The translations under genes and the position numbers were made by a program. Below, piece after piece: positions 1 to 7,779 of a stretch of 64,000 bases of DNA. Each line of letters begins with the position of its first letter. Position 1 is the stretch's first letter. The stretch covers positions 1 through 64,000 of the forward strand of contig NZ_BSDJ01000005.1 in assembly GCF_027925525.1 (NCBI RefSeq). The letters are read 5' to 3'. The notes under the pieces were generated by a model. It was not told where the DNA came from and did not search any database. It saw only the letters and a list, made by a program, of their open reading frames with translations. This DNA is from Paenibacillus tyrphae (GTDB taxonomy: Bacteria; Bacillota; Bacilli; Paenibacillales; NBRC-103111).

Positions 1-28
1 TCTTAACAAACCCGCCAAGCATGGCGGC

Positions 29-220
29 CTACTTATCCCGTGTCCGGTACACAACCAGGATCGTGCTTCTTTGATATTCCCCTTTGTCGGGTTTGCTCTT
101 GATAATGGACCCGTAGCTTATACTTACAATTTGATCTTCCGACAATGTGGCCAGAAATTCATTGCAGCTTTTTTCGGCAAGCCTGACGTCGGAATCAAGA
201 AACTCTTTCACTTGAATCAT
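29..220 (-). CDS. Cse60-like small sporulation protein
   Basis: This 63-residue protein resembles the short Cse60-type proteins of spore formers: an N-terminal IQVKEF strand, a central helix with NEFLATL, and a C-terminal strand ending ILVVYR. The molecular role of that family is not established; it is named for expression during sporulation. I chose the inner ATG because AAAGGTG lies about eight bases before it; a frame extending 13 codons further has no such site. No promoter was identified with confidence. The assignment rests on overall pattern and length, so a generic small hypothetical protein is the alternative. Confidence 0.6.
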   Translation of the reverse strand: MIQVKEFLDSDVRLAEKSCNEFLATLSEDQIVSISYGSIIKSKPDKGEYQRSTILVVYRTRDK

Positions 221-290
221 GCTTTTCACCTTTCTTGGCTTATGATTTTGACCCGTCATACATTAAATGTAAAAAACCGCTTTCATGCAG

Positions 291-324
291 TAAGGCATCC
301 CGCCCGATAGAGTGGAATGCCTTA
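291..324. repeat. short inverted repeat upstream of the Cse60-like gene
   Basis: Arms TAAGGCAT and ATGCCTTA (8 bp, perfect) are separated by 18 bases between two divergently oriented genes. There is no T-run on either side, so it is not a convincing terminator. It could be an operator or a chance hairpin. Confidence 0.3.
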
Positions 325-478
325 CCAAATTGACCATAACATATAACAACTATGGAGTCAAACCTGCTAGATTCTAACGATGAATCCTATCCTATTGTGG
401 AAATGAAATTTTGAATTGGTTATGATAGAGGGAAGCCATACATGCAAGAACCGGACCGAGGAGAGGGCGTTCATCCAA

Positions 479-895
479 ATGAGATATAACGGCATTCGTG
501 AGATCATCGGTAGAGAGCCTTCGAGGCATCAATTTGAAAAAATATCGGAAGCGGAGCTGGAAAAAGAAATCATCGACGGGATTCCGCAAGATTTTGTTGA
601 TTTTTTGAAAGAAATCGGTCAGGGGACTTTGGCTGATGAATTTTTCCAATTTTTCGGCTGTTTAGTGCAGGCTGATGAGTTTTACGATGAACTGTATCGT
701 GAAGAAGACCATGAAGAGCTCAAAGACGTCTTGTTATTTGGACGTAAATGTACCGGCGATGCGGTAGGTTTTTGGACAACGGAGGATTGGTCTATTGTCG
801 AGGTATGGCACGACGATGATCTAACCCTTCATCCCGTAGAGGAAGCGACTTTTGAGGAATATATCAAACATTTGTTTGCACCCAAAGGAGAATAG
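479..895 (+). CDS. SMI1/KNR4 (SUKH) family protein
   Basis: About 138 residues with the SUKH-type layout: a helix with IPQDFVDFLKEIGQG, a middle strand region GCLVQADEFYDE, then VLLFGRKCTGDAVGFW followed by an acidic tail strand. Bacterial SUKH proteins are mostly immunity proteins of contact-dependent or secreted polymorphic toxins, and some are stand-alone. The frame is open 21 codons further upstream, with a TTG at 416 and an ATG at 422, but only the ATG used here has a GAGGAGAGGG purine tract in front of it. The next gene starts two bases after its stop, so the two are co-transcribed. No toxin gene is visible nearby; an orphan immunity gene is the likeliest reading. Confidence 0.6.
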   Translation: MRYNGIREIIGREPSRHQFEKISEAELEKEIIDGIPQDFVDFLKEIGQGTLADEFFQFFGCLVQADEFYDELYREEDHEELKDVLLFGRKCTGDAVGFWTTEDWSIVEVWHDDDLTLHPVEEATFEEYIKHLFAPKGE

Positions 896-897
896 TA

Positions 898-1248
898 ATG
901 GATGAGAAATTGCTTAAAAAAATTGTAATGAACGTCCCTTTTTCCTACCCGCTGGCGGAAGGAACCACGATTCAAAAAAATGCCAACGACCCGAAGCTGC
1001 AAGTGAAGTGCTGCTATCTTACCGTCGTAAATAAAAGCGATCATACGGGAATCGAGGTCTTTATTAAACCGGACACCTATTTTTTGATTACGAAGGCCAC
1101 TTATAATTATGATACCTTTGAAATGACCGTGGTCAGGGAGCTGGAGAATATCTCCGTTCACTATAGTGAACTTCCGGATTATATCGGGCAAGAAAATATG
1201 AGCCTGATTGACGACCGGCTGACTTATTATTTATTTAAATCCCTGTAG
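898..1248 (+). CDS. hypothetical protein, partner of SUKH gene
   Basis: A 116-residue soluble protein without signal peptide or membrane segment that I do not recognise. Visible features are a strand-rich middle (LQVKCCYLTVVNKSD, GIEVFIKP), two adjacent cysteines, and a C-terminal helix. Its ribosome site AAAGGAG lies inside the end of the preceding SUKH gene and the spacing is two bases, so translation is probably coupled. The position between a SUKH protein and an Imm33-type protein suggests a small immunity-like protein, but this is inference from context only. Confidence 0.6.
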   Translation: MDEKLLKKIVMNVPFSYPLAEGTTIQKNANDPKLQVKCCYLTVVNKSDHTGIEVFIKPDTYFLITKATYNYDTFEMTVVRELENISVHYSELPDYIGQENMSLIDDRLTYYLFKSL

Positions 1249-1342
1249 CGGGTGAAAATACATTTTTCATGATGAGGATCATGACGAATGTATTTTTCGT
1301 ATTGGCGAAAAAAGGTAATTTTAACGGGAGCGTGGGGACTTC

Positions 1343-1978
1343 ATGGCCTGGATACTGGATAATGCCGTTGACCGTCATAAAGAAGCGCCATATACTTTCT
1401 ATATTCCGAGTGATGAAGTCTTGGACCGGCTGCAGGCGGGCGACTTGGTTAAGCTCATCTTTATGGCGGAGGAAACGCTGGATAACGGCTGCGGAGCCGA
1501 AAGAATGTGGGTGAAAATCGTCGAGCGGCATGCTTCCGATTTCCGTGGGGAACTGGTCAATCATCCGGTATACTTACAATCTCCGCAATATGGAGATATG
1601 ATTTGCTTCAACTCGGTACATATTTGCAGTACGCAACTAGAGGACCCGAGCTCGAAGGAAATGGATTATTATTTTGACTACAAGGTGATCGTGAGTAATG
1701 ACGTTCTGGAGAGAGAACAATTTAATTTTATGATGAAAGATGACCCGAACAATGAACATGACACGGGATGGGTGTTTTTCAGCGGGTACGAGGATGACGA
1801 CTATAATGCGGACAGCACAAATTTTCAAGTCGTTTCCTTGGGGGTCGTATTAAATATGGACGATTCGATCATTCCCTATCTGGATGCCGCGCCTCCGAGC
1901 GCCTACGAAAGAGATTTGGAATCCGGCAAGTTTGTATTCGTCGAAGATTATGATTGGGACGCGTACTATGATAGTTAG
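1343..1978 (+). CDS. DUF2314-DUF2185 (Imm33-type) fusion protein
   Basis: A 211-residue soluble protein with two modules. Residues about 8-100 match the DUF2314 pattern (GAERMWVKIVE, GDMICFNSVHIC). Residues about 115-211 match DUF2185, the Imm33-type immunity domain (VSNDVLEREQFNFMM, DTGWVFFSGYEDDDYNAD, AYERDLESGKFVFVEDYDW). A GGGAGCGTGGGGAC tract precedes the ATG. A clear paralogue with the same two-domain order lies at 19433-20062 in this window, in more AT-rich DNA. DUF2185 is associated with toxin immunity; DUF2314 has no known activity. No partner toxin is visible. Confidence 0.7.
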   Translation: MAWILDNAVDRHKEAPYTFYIPSDEVLDRLQAGDLVKLIFMAEETLDNGCGAERMWVKIVERHASDFRGELVNHPVYLQSPQYGDMICFNSVHICSTQLEDPSSKEMDYYFDYKVIVSNDVLEREQFNFMMKDDPNNEHDTGWVFFSGYEDDDYNADSTNFQVVSLGVVLNMDDSIIPYLDAAPPSAYERDLESGKFVFVEDYDWDAYYDS

Positions 1979-2022
1979 CTTCGAAGTTTAGGAATAAAGC
2001 TTGCCAAAAGGGGTCATATAAA

Positions 2023-2259
2023 ATGGTAGAATGTCCAAACTGCGCAAAGCCTACGGCATTTCAAAGGCACTGTTCCCATTGCGGAACAATTATACAGCAT
2101 ACGGTCGAAGAGAAGTTCGAGCTGCTTAGCGAAGCTGTCGAGAAGGCACTCAAGAAAGAACGCCAAAAGCGAAAAAAGAAGAGGCGGATCAAACTGCTTA
2201 TTGCCGCAGTCGTCATTTTGCTGGCCGTTTATGTTGGAGTAAAAAGCGTCGGATCGTAA
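2023..2259 (+). CDS. zinc-ribbon membrane-anchored small protein
   Basis: This 78-residue protein begins with a zinc ribbon, CPNC at residues 4-7 and CSHC at 17-20. A charged helix and a run of Lys/Arg (about 44-55) follow, then one hydrophobic segment (IKLLIAAVVILLAVYVGV) that should anchor it to the membrane with the zinc ribbon in the cytoplasm. It precedes the Thg1-like gene by 25 bases on the same strand and is probably in the same transcript. Such domains usually bind RNA, DNA or protein; no specific function can be assigned. Confidence 0.65.
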   Translation: MVECPNCAKPTAFQRHCSHCGTIIQHTVEEKFELLSEAVEKALKKERQKRKKKRRIKLLIAAVVILLAVYVGVKSVGS

Positions 2260-2269
2260 AACATGAGAA

Positions 2270-2278
2270 GGGGGGGGG
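2270..2278 (+). promoter_or_regulatory. poly-G tract in the ribosome site of the Thg1-like gene
   Basis: Nine consecutive G residues form the Shine-Dalgarno region, six bases before the ATG of the Thg1-like gene. Homopolymeric G tracts of this length can slip during replication, which would alter the spacing or strength of the site. The tract itself is directly seen; a role in expression switching is inference. Confidence 0.5.
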
Positions 2279-2284
2279 CAAGCC

Positions 2285-3022
2285 ATGAAAAAAGATGAGT
2301 TTGGGAACCGGATGAAGGAGTATGAGCATGCGTTTCGGCACAGCTTGCCGCGCCGTCTTCCGATTATCGTCAGAATCGACGGCTGTCATTTTCATTCTTT
2401 CACCCGTGGCATGAAGAAGCCATTTGACGAGACATTGACCCACGCTTTGTGGGAAACGTGCAAGTACCTTGCGCAAAATATTATGGGATGTAAAATTGTT
2501 TATCATCAAAGTGACGAGATTTCCTTATTGCTCACCAATACTGATAAGTTAACGACCCAGCCATGGTTCGAAAACAATATCCAAAAGATCGTTTCCGTAT
2601 CTGCCTCCATGGCGACGGCAAAGTTTAACGAAGAGATGCGAAAGATCGATCCGGATAAGCCTTTGGCGACCTTTGACAGCAGGGCATGGGTGCTCCCGCA
2701 CGATGAAGTGACCAATTATTTTGTGTGGAGACAGCAGGACGCCACGAAAAACAGCATATCGATGGTGGCCCAGGCCAACTTTCCGCATAAGGAACTGCAA
2801 GGACTCGATGGAAAGCAGCTTCAAGACAAGCTTTTCCTGGAGAGAGGCATCAATTGGAACGATCTGCCCGTATGGCAGAAGCGCGGAGCATGTATCACCA
2901 AGCAGCAGTATTATAAAGGCGAAGCTTTAAGAAGCAAATGGGATGTGGACCACGAGACGCCGATCTTTTCACAGCACAGGGAGTACGTGAATCAGTATGT
3001 TTATTTGGATAAGGGGGAGTAG
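2285..3022 (+). CDS. Thg1-like 3'-5' nucleotidyltransferase (TLP)
   Basis: A 245-residue protein of the tRNA(His) guanylyltransferase superfamily. The metal-binding motifs are intact: IDG at 31-33 inside IIVRIDGCHFHSF, and SDE at 76-78 inside VYHQSDEISLLL. Eukaryotic Thg1 adds G-1 to tRNA(His); bacterial Thg1-like proteins add nucleotides in the 3'-5' direction to repair 5'-truncated tRNAs. Bacteria normally encode G-1 of tRNA(His) in the gene, so a repair or alternative RNA role is likelier here. It lies between a zinc-ribbon protein and a P-loop kinase-like protein, with the latter starting three bases after its stop. That spacing indicates one operon of RNA-end enzymes (inference). Confidence 0.85.
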   Translation: MKKDEFGNRMKEYEHAFRHSLPRRLPIIVRIDGCHFHSFTRGMKKPFDETLTHALWETCKYLAQNIMGCKIVYHQSDEISLLLTNTDKLTTQPWFENNIQKIVSVSASMATAKFNEEMRKIDPDKPLATFDSRAWVLPHDEVTNYFVWRQQDATKNSISMVAQANFPHKELQGLDGKQLQDKLFLERGINWNDLPVWQKRGACITKQQYYKGEALRSKWDVDHETPIFSQHREYVNQYVYLDKGE

Positions 3023-3024
3023 GC

Positions 3025-3459
3025 TTGGAGTGCGTCCTGTTCATTGGCATTCAGGCTTCCGGCAAATCGACCTTCTACAAAGAAAAATTTTTTAATACGC
3101 ACATCCGAATTAACTTGGATATGCTGAAAACAAGACACAGGGAAGACATCTACGTGGCTGCCTCCATCGAAGCGAAGCAGCCTTTCGTTGTTGATAACAC
3201 GAATCCTACAGCCGAGGACCGAAAAAAGTATATTGAGGCCGCGAAGCAGGGAAGGTTCAAGGTAACCGGCTATTATTTCGAGCCGGATTTTGCGGAATCC
3301 ATGAAGCGCAATGAACTGAGGGCAGGGACCGAAAAAATCCCGGAAATCGGCATAAAAAGCGTCCTTAAGAAATTGACCCCGCCCAACGTCGATGAGGGAT
3401 TCGATGAATTATACAAAGTGATTTCGCAGAACGGCAAATTTATCGTATCAGAGCTATAA
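3025..3459 (+). CDS. P-loop kinase (polynucleotide-kinase-like)
   Basis: A 144-residue ATP-binding protein with a Walker A motif GIQASGKST at residues 8-16, a strand ending INLDML (about 29-35), and PFVVDNTNPTAEDRKKYI (about 54-71). This is the layout of small zeta-toxin/T4 Pnk-type 5' kinases, where the aspartate after the second strand is catalytic and the NTN segment positions substrate. It begins at a TTG preceded by AAGGGGGAG, three bases after the stop of the Thg1-like gene, so coupling is very likely. Substrate is unknown; an RNA 5' end is an attractive guess from the neighbour, not something the sequence proves. Confidence 0.7.
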   Translation: MECVLFIGIQASGKSTFYKEKFFNTHIRINLDMLKTRHREDIYVAASIEAKQPFVVDNTNPTAEDRKKYIEAAKQGRFKVTGYYFEPDFAESMKRNELRAGTEKIPEIGIKSVLKKLTPPNVDEGFDELYKVISQNGKFIVSEL

Positions 3460-3480
3460 CTTTATAAAAGGAGAGTGTGT

Positions 3481-3909
3481 ATGTCGGATTTAGCCAAAGC
3501 GATCCTCATCGCTACAGCCGCTCATCAAGGTCAGTTGGATAAAGGCAATCAGCCTTACATTCTTCATCCGTTGCGTTTGATGCTAAAAGCGCCGGATAAC
3601 GACTCAAGAATCGTTGCCGTTCTGCATGACGTTATCGAGGATACGGACGTGACGATTGAATCCCTCAGGCAAGAAGGCTTTGCAGAGCGTCTTCTGGAGG
3701 CTCTCGATTGTCTCACGCGTCGAGACAATGAGACCTATGAGGAATTCCTTCAGCGAATCAAGCCCAATGCTTTAGCCAGATATGTGAAGCTCTTGGATCT
3801 GGAAGACAACCGGGATGTCCGAAGAATAAAGAACCTTTCGGAAAAAGATTTCGAGCGCCTGCAAAGGTATGAGAAAGCCGTAAATTACTTACTTTCCAGA
3901 AACCCGTAA
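3481..3909 (+). CDS. HD-domain hydrolase (SpoT/MESH1-like)
   Basis: About 142 residues that match the compact HD fold of SpoT and small alarmone hydrolases. AHQGQLDKGNQPYILHP supplies the first metal ligand, AVLHDVIEDTDVT the HD pair and the following ED, and LLDLEDNRD a later conserved Asp. Family members hydrolyse (p)ppGpp or other nucleotide phosphates. The ATG was preferred over a GTG two codons earlier because AAAGGAG is optimally spaced. It follows the kinase gene by 21 bases and closes the Thg1-like operon. A substrate related to 5'-phosphorylated RNA or nucleotides is possible but not shown. Confidence 0.75.
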   Translation: MSDLAKAILIATAAHQGQLDKGNQPYILHPLRLMLKAPDNDSRIVAVLHDVIEDTDVTIESLRQEGFAERLLEALDCLTRRDNETYEEFLQRIKPNALARYVKLLDLEDNRDVRRIKNLSEKDFERLQRYEKAVNYLLSRNP

Positions 3910-3913
3910 CTCC

Positions 3914-4294
3914 TTAAGTTACCGTAATTTTTCTTAGCGCCGTTAACGTACGCAGTCCGGCGAGCAGATGTCTTCGTTCGGACTCGTTCATCATGAATTT
4001 CACGCCATAATGATAGAGCGCGTTCGTAGATTGCAACTGCCAGCGAATCGAACCGTTGAGCTTCAAAAGCTCTTCTTGCAGCTGCACATGCAGAATGATC
4101 TGCAGCTTGTTGCTGGCCGCGTTCAAATTCAAGGGAGTCACGATTTTGCACCCCGAGTTGCTGATATCCATCAAGGTTGCTTTGACCGGCGTGCTCGACG
4201 TTGAATTGCCGTTAATATTCGTGACTTCGAAATAGCAGACGATCGGAGAATTTAAACTATATCTAAAAGCATCGCTTCGCTTGTTATGATTCAT
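3914..4294 (-). CDS. PilZ domain protein
   Basis: A 126-residue single-domain protein. The PilZ signature is partly present: Arg6 and Arg11 stand in the N-terminal arginine motif region (KRSDAFRYSL), and D43-x-S-x-x-G48 (DISNSG) is the second c-di-GMP contact motif. The arginines are five rather than four residues apart, so binding of c-di-GMP should not be assumed. Single-domain PilZ proteins act as cytoplasmic effectors of motility, secretion or polysaccharide production. It is convergent with the HD gene, whose stop lies only a few bases away, and is monocistronic. Confidence 0.7.
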   Translation of the reverse strand: MNHNKRSDAFRYSLNSPIVCYFEVTNINGNSTSSTPVKATLMDISNSGCKIVTPLNLNAASNKLQIILHVQLQEELLKLNGSIRWQLQSTNALYHYGVKFMMNESERRHLLAGLRTLTALRKITVT

Positions 4295-4443
4295 GATGCA
4301 CCGCCTTCAATAGTATTGGATTGCTGCCCCACAATTGGTATGGTTTATACATATATCGGTAATTTTGATCATTTATTTAATGTTTTAATGATAACTATAA
4401 AAATTGCCTGACTGAAGTCAATTATGTTCCCTCATATGTCAGC

Positions 4444-4479
4444 TTTACAAATCTACAAAAATAGATATAATGATGCGTA
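4444..4479 (+). promoter_or_regulatory. leaderless promoter with operator of first arsR gene
   Basis: TTTACA (4444-4449) and TATAAT (4466-4471) are 16 bases apart and place the transcription start at 4478-4479, which is the A of the ATG. There is no Shine-Dalgarno sequence. An inverted repeat ATCTA / TAGAT (4451-4455, 4462-4466) fills the spacer and is a likely autoregulatory operator. The second arsR gene of the window has the same architecture. Confidence 0.65.
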
Positions 4480-4790
4480 TGGATCCTTTATTGATATATA
4501 AAGCATTGTCTAACGAAACTCGTCGTCAAATTATGGTGTGGTTAAAAGACCCGGAGCAATATTTCGATAAAACCCCCTATATCGAACACGGGATCGATTT
4601 CCGCATCGGCGTGTGCGTATCGGATATTCAAGCGAAAGCGGAGCTTGCCCAATCGGTCGTATCCAACTATTTGTTAACGATGCAAAAAGCCGGCTTGTTG
4701 GAAGCGGAGCGGTATGGGAAGTGGACGTTTTATCGTCGGAACGAAAAGACCATTCAGCAATTTGCCGAGTATATTCGGACCGAACTTTAG
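4479..4790 (+). CDS. ArsR-family repressor of MFS gene
   Basis: About 103 residues with the winged-helix ArsR fold: IYKALSNETRRQIMVWL (helices 1-2), ELAQSVVSNYLLTMQKAGLL (recognition helix) and the wing ERYGKWTFYRRNE. Two ATGs occur 6 and 9 bases upstream, but they lie within or just after the -10 box, and the paralogue starts MEPIEIFKALSNESR, so this ATG is preferred. No metal-binding ELCVC-type motif is present; the inducer is more likely an organic compound. It is followed after 96 bases by an MFS efflux gene that it probably controls. Confidence 0.8.
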   Translation: MDPLLIYKALSNETRRQIMVWLKDPEQYFDKTPYIEHGIDFRIGVCVSDIQAKAELAQSVVSNYLLTMQKAGLLEAERYGKWTFYRRNEKTIQQFAEYIRTEL

Positions 4791-4886
4791 AAAGAAAGGA
4801 GGGGCGCTCTTTTTTTTATTTTTTTGCATATTCATATCTATATATATGTATTTAAAGATTACACGGGGAATGGAGATTTGTGAGAA

Positions 4887-6074
4887 ATGAACAAGATCAA
4901 TCCTTTGCTTATCCTAGTTCTTGCATTAGGCGTATTCGGAATTATCACGACGGAAATGGGAATTGTCGGGGTGCTGCCCCAGGTTACACAGAAATTCAAC
5001 ATCTCCGCCTCGCAGGCCGGATGGCTGGTCAGCATATTTGCTTTGGTCGTCGCAATCTCAGGCCCGTTCCTGACGCTGCTCGCCTCTGGCATGAACCGCA
5101 AGTTTATTCTACTAACCGCAGTGCTGTTGTTTGCGATTTCCAATATCGTTTATGCATTTACGACGAGATTTGACGTCATGCTTGCTTTCCGCATTATTCC
5201 GGCTATTGTTCATCCCGCTTTCTTTTCCGTTGCGCTTGTCACGGCAGCATCGCTCGTTTCTCCGGAGAATAGCGGCCGGGCGGTCACCAAGGTTTTTGCC
5301 GGCATTACGGTCGGGTTTGCCTTCGGCGTGCCGTTGACTTCCTATCTGGCGGAGAAGGTCTCACTGGAAGCCGCTTTCCTGTTCGGGGCCGTCGTCAGCC
5401 TCGTGGCCTTTATCGGGATTTGGGCCTGGCTTCCCTCGATGCCGGTTCAAACTAAGCTGTCTTATGGCGCACAACTCGGTATTTTACGCAAGCCGGCGTT
5501 GTGGCTAAATATCGCCGCAGTGACGAGTATATTCGCCGCGATGTTCTCGGTGTACAGCTACTTCGCCGAATATCTCGGGCAAGTCACCCATATGAACGGC
5601 TCCTGGATCAGTATGATGCTGATGGTCTTTGGAGTGATCATGATTTTGGGCAATTTCTTATTCGGAAGCTTTTTGCAAAAGAGCGTTCTTCGTACGACGG
5701 TCCTCTTTCCTGTAGTTTATGCTGCTGCTTACCTGCTGATTTATTATGCGGGAGGTTATTTCATTCCCATGATCGTGATGATCCTGCTGTGGGGGATCGT
5801 GCATTCCGGCGGGCTTATTGTCAGCCAAAGCTGGCTCATGACCGAGGCGCAGGCGGCTCCCGAGTTTGGCAACAGCCTGTTTGTCTCCTTCACGAATCTC
5901 GGCATAACGATCGGAGCGTCGGTCGGCGGCTGGTTTATCGGGCAGTTGGGAATCCATCAATTGATGTGGAGCGGGATCGGGTTTGCTCTGCTGGCTTTCC
6001 TGCTCATCACCGTAAAAATAAAACGATACAGCACGAAAGCTGTGGTCAAGGAGCAGGGAACTGCGACGCCGTAG
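4887..6074 (+). CDS. MFS drug/sugar efflux transporter (DHA1 type)
   Basis: A 395-residue integral membrane protein with about twelve hydrophobic segments. The first helix LVLALGVFGIITTEMGIVGVLP carries the TE-M motif typical of the AraJ/YdhP-like DHA1 exporters. It exports small molecules by proton antiport. It belongs with the upstream arsR gene, and CATAT / ATATG repeats between the two genes may be an operator. A second arsR-MFS pair occurs at 8589-10240 with homologous layout. The substrate cannot be told from sequence. Confidence 0.8.
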   Translation: MNKINPLLILVLALGVFGIITTEMGIVGVLPQVTQKFNISASQAGWLVSIFALVVAISGPFLTLLASGMNRKFILLTAVLLFAISNIVYAFTTRFDVMLAFRIIPAIVHPAFFSVALVTAASLVSPENSGRAVTKVFAGITVGFAFGVPLTSYLAEKVSLEAAFLFGAVVSLVAFIGIWAWLPSMPVQTKLSYGAQLGILRKPALWLNIAAVTSIFAAMFSVYSYFAEYLGQVTHMNGSWISMMLMVFGVIMILGNFLFGSFLQKSVLRTTVLFPVVYAAAYLLIYYAGGYFIPMIVMILLWGIVHSGGLIVSQSWLMTEAQAAPEFGNSLFVSFTNLGITIGASVGGWFIGQLGIHQLMWSGIGFALLAFLLITVKIKRYSTKAVVKEQGTATP

Positions 6075-6195
6075 CTGGTCACGCTTTAGCCGCAGGATTT
6101 CGTAGCAAGTTTTTTCTTTCTTCCCAGTATGCTAAACTTAATAACGTAAGGAATGTGACCTCTAGGACCAAACTCGGAAGAAAGGAGCTCTACCG

Positions 6196-6600
6196 ATGCA
6201 AATTTCCGATTTTCTGTTTCCCAAGGACAAAGTGGCCTATATCATCTCGTCCGCTACGATGCAGGAGGCCTTGGACAAGCTGGAGCAAAGCCAATACACG
6301 GCCATTCCCGTGATTGATGGGGAGGGGAAATACATTGGCACCCTCTCGGAAGGGGATCTATTCTGGAAAATGAAGAAGACCCCCGGATTGAGCTTTCAAA
6401 ACTTGGAAATAATTAAAGTTCATGAAATTAAACGTCGTATTCATAATGAGAGCGTTTCGATTAAGGCGCACCTGGACGATATGCTTCATCTGGCTGCCGA
6501 TCAGAACTTCGTTCCCGTCGTAGACGACAACCGGATCTTTATCGGGATCATCCGGCGCAAAGATATCATCGAGTACTATACGAACAATATTACGGATTAA
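6196..6600 (+). CDS. CBS-domain pair protein
   Basis: A 134-residue protein made almost entirely of two CBS motifs (about 8-60 and 72-132): MQEALDKLEQSQYTAIPVIDGEGKYIG and DDMLHLAADQNFVPVVDDN with FIGIIRRKDIIEYY. CBS pairs form a Bateman module that binds adenosyl ligands such as AMP, ATP or SAM and acts as an energy sensor. There is no attached effector domain. GAAAGGAGC precedes the ATG. The gene appears monocistronic and matches the stand-alone YkuL/CbpB type found in Bacillales, which binds c-di-AMP in some species; that ligand is not shown here. Confidence 0.8.
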   Translation: MQISDFLFPKDKVAYIISSATMQEALDKLEQSQYTAIPVIDGEGKYIGTLSEGDLFWKMKKTPGLSFQNLEIIKVHEIKRRIHNESVSIKAHLDDMLHLAADQNFVPVVDDNRIFIGIIRRKDIIEYYTNNITD

Positions 6601-6636
6601 CCCGTTAGGGCAAGCCGGCGTCCAGGTGAGGGAACG

Positions 6637-7559
6637 ATGGATTATACCATTTTGCCGTTTTGGGAATCAAGCATTTGCTTCCAGTGGGTAGCTGGGTCTC
6701 GGTGAGAGTCGAGCAGTAGTTCTCCCTGCGAATCAGCTGGGACGAGTTGGGGGACTGGAATGAGTTGGACGAAGACTTGCTCAAAGGGGGATTTGTGCAA
6801 GACTGCCTTATGGAATTGGACGAGGAGCTGACGCTGGACCGGGAGAAGATGCTGGAATATTTTAAAGCCGGCCGTTCTGTGCTCATCCCGGACAAGATCA
6901 AACCGGCGGAAGAACCGGACATTCCTTTTCCGTTCGACAACTCCGAAATCAGCACCGGGAACCTGAGGAGGAACGATACGGAATCCCGAACGTGAGCCTG
7001 CATTACAGAGGGTGTTATATCGAAGGGGAGGATACGGAGTGGTACTCGCTCGACGATACTTCTCCCGAGCCGTTTCGTCTTTTGCTGCAGCGCGGCTGGC
7101 CTGCACTGCTGACTGCCGTATCCCGGTTCGAATATTACCGCAGCATGTTAAGCCTGAGCAAATTAGCGAGGTCCTCTCCCTGCCTCTGGTAGAACCGTAT
7201 GACGATTTCTATGACGAGGAACAGAGCGGATTCTGGTGCGGCAGCGTATATGCCGGATTCAGGCAACCTGGCGTGGTGCGGGACGGAGAGGACATGGAAA
7301 TTTATCATTTATCAGTGGAAAAATGTGCAAACGGGTCCGAAACCGTCGAAATCCTTAATCAGGCCAGCAACGGGTATGAGTACAGGGCGCTGCCGTGTGG
7401 GATGAGGAAAAGCTGAAAATCGCCTGCCGGCTATTTCGTATTGCAGAGAAAAAGCTTTTTTCTCTCAATCAAAAATTGTCGCCGGACACATCCCTCATTT
7501 GGCAGAATCCTTTGCCGTCAAGTACTGGAAGGAAAAGGGCTACCTGAGATCTGAACGAT
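6637..7559 (+). pseudogene. multiply frameshifted hypothetical gene
   Basis: Coding-like peptides run on in the same direction but in alternating frames: MDYTILPFWESSICF (then a stop), NELDEDLLKGGFVQDCLM (6747-6995), HYRGCYIEGEDTEWYSLDD (6992-7192), SLPLVEPYDDFYDEEQSGFW (to 7416), KLKIACRLFRIAEKKLF, and finally AESFAVKYWKEKGYL with a stop at 7559. Codon composition and acidic character resemble one soluble protein of about 300 residues broken by at least three frameshifts and one stop. I do not recognise the family. Sequencing error is unlikely to explain several breaks while neighbours are intact. Confidence 0.55.
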
Positions 7560-7614
7560 GATTGGCCTAAGAACGCACTCATAAAGAGTATTACATATTT
7601 GAAATCCGGAGAAG

Positions 7615-7665
7615 TCCCCTCGAAGTCGACACTCTTGAAAGAGTGAGCTTGGAGGGGATTTTTTT
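7615..7665 (+). terminator. Rho-independent terminator after the pseudogene
   Basis: Outer stem TCCCCTC / GAGGGGA and inner stem CACTCTT / AAGAGTG are followed by a run of seven or more T residues. This is the strongest terminator in this area and closes the decayed gene. Confidence 0.8.
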
Positions 7666-7779
7666 ATGGCAAAAAAGCGACATCTTACAACTACTACATA
7701 TAAGTATAGTAGATTTATAGTTAAAAAATTGTAAATTAGTATAATAATGTTGATATATTGGTAATATTATGCTATTTTG

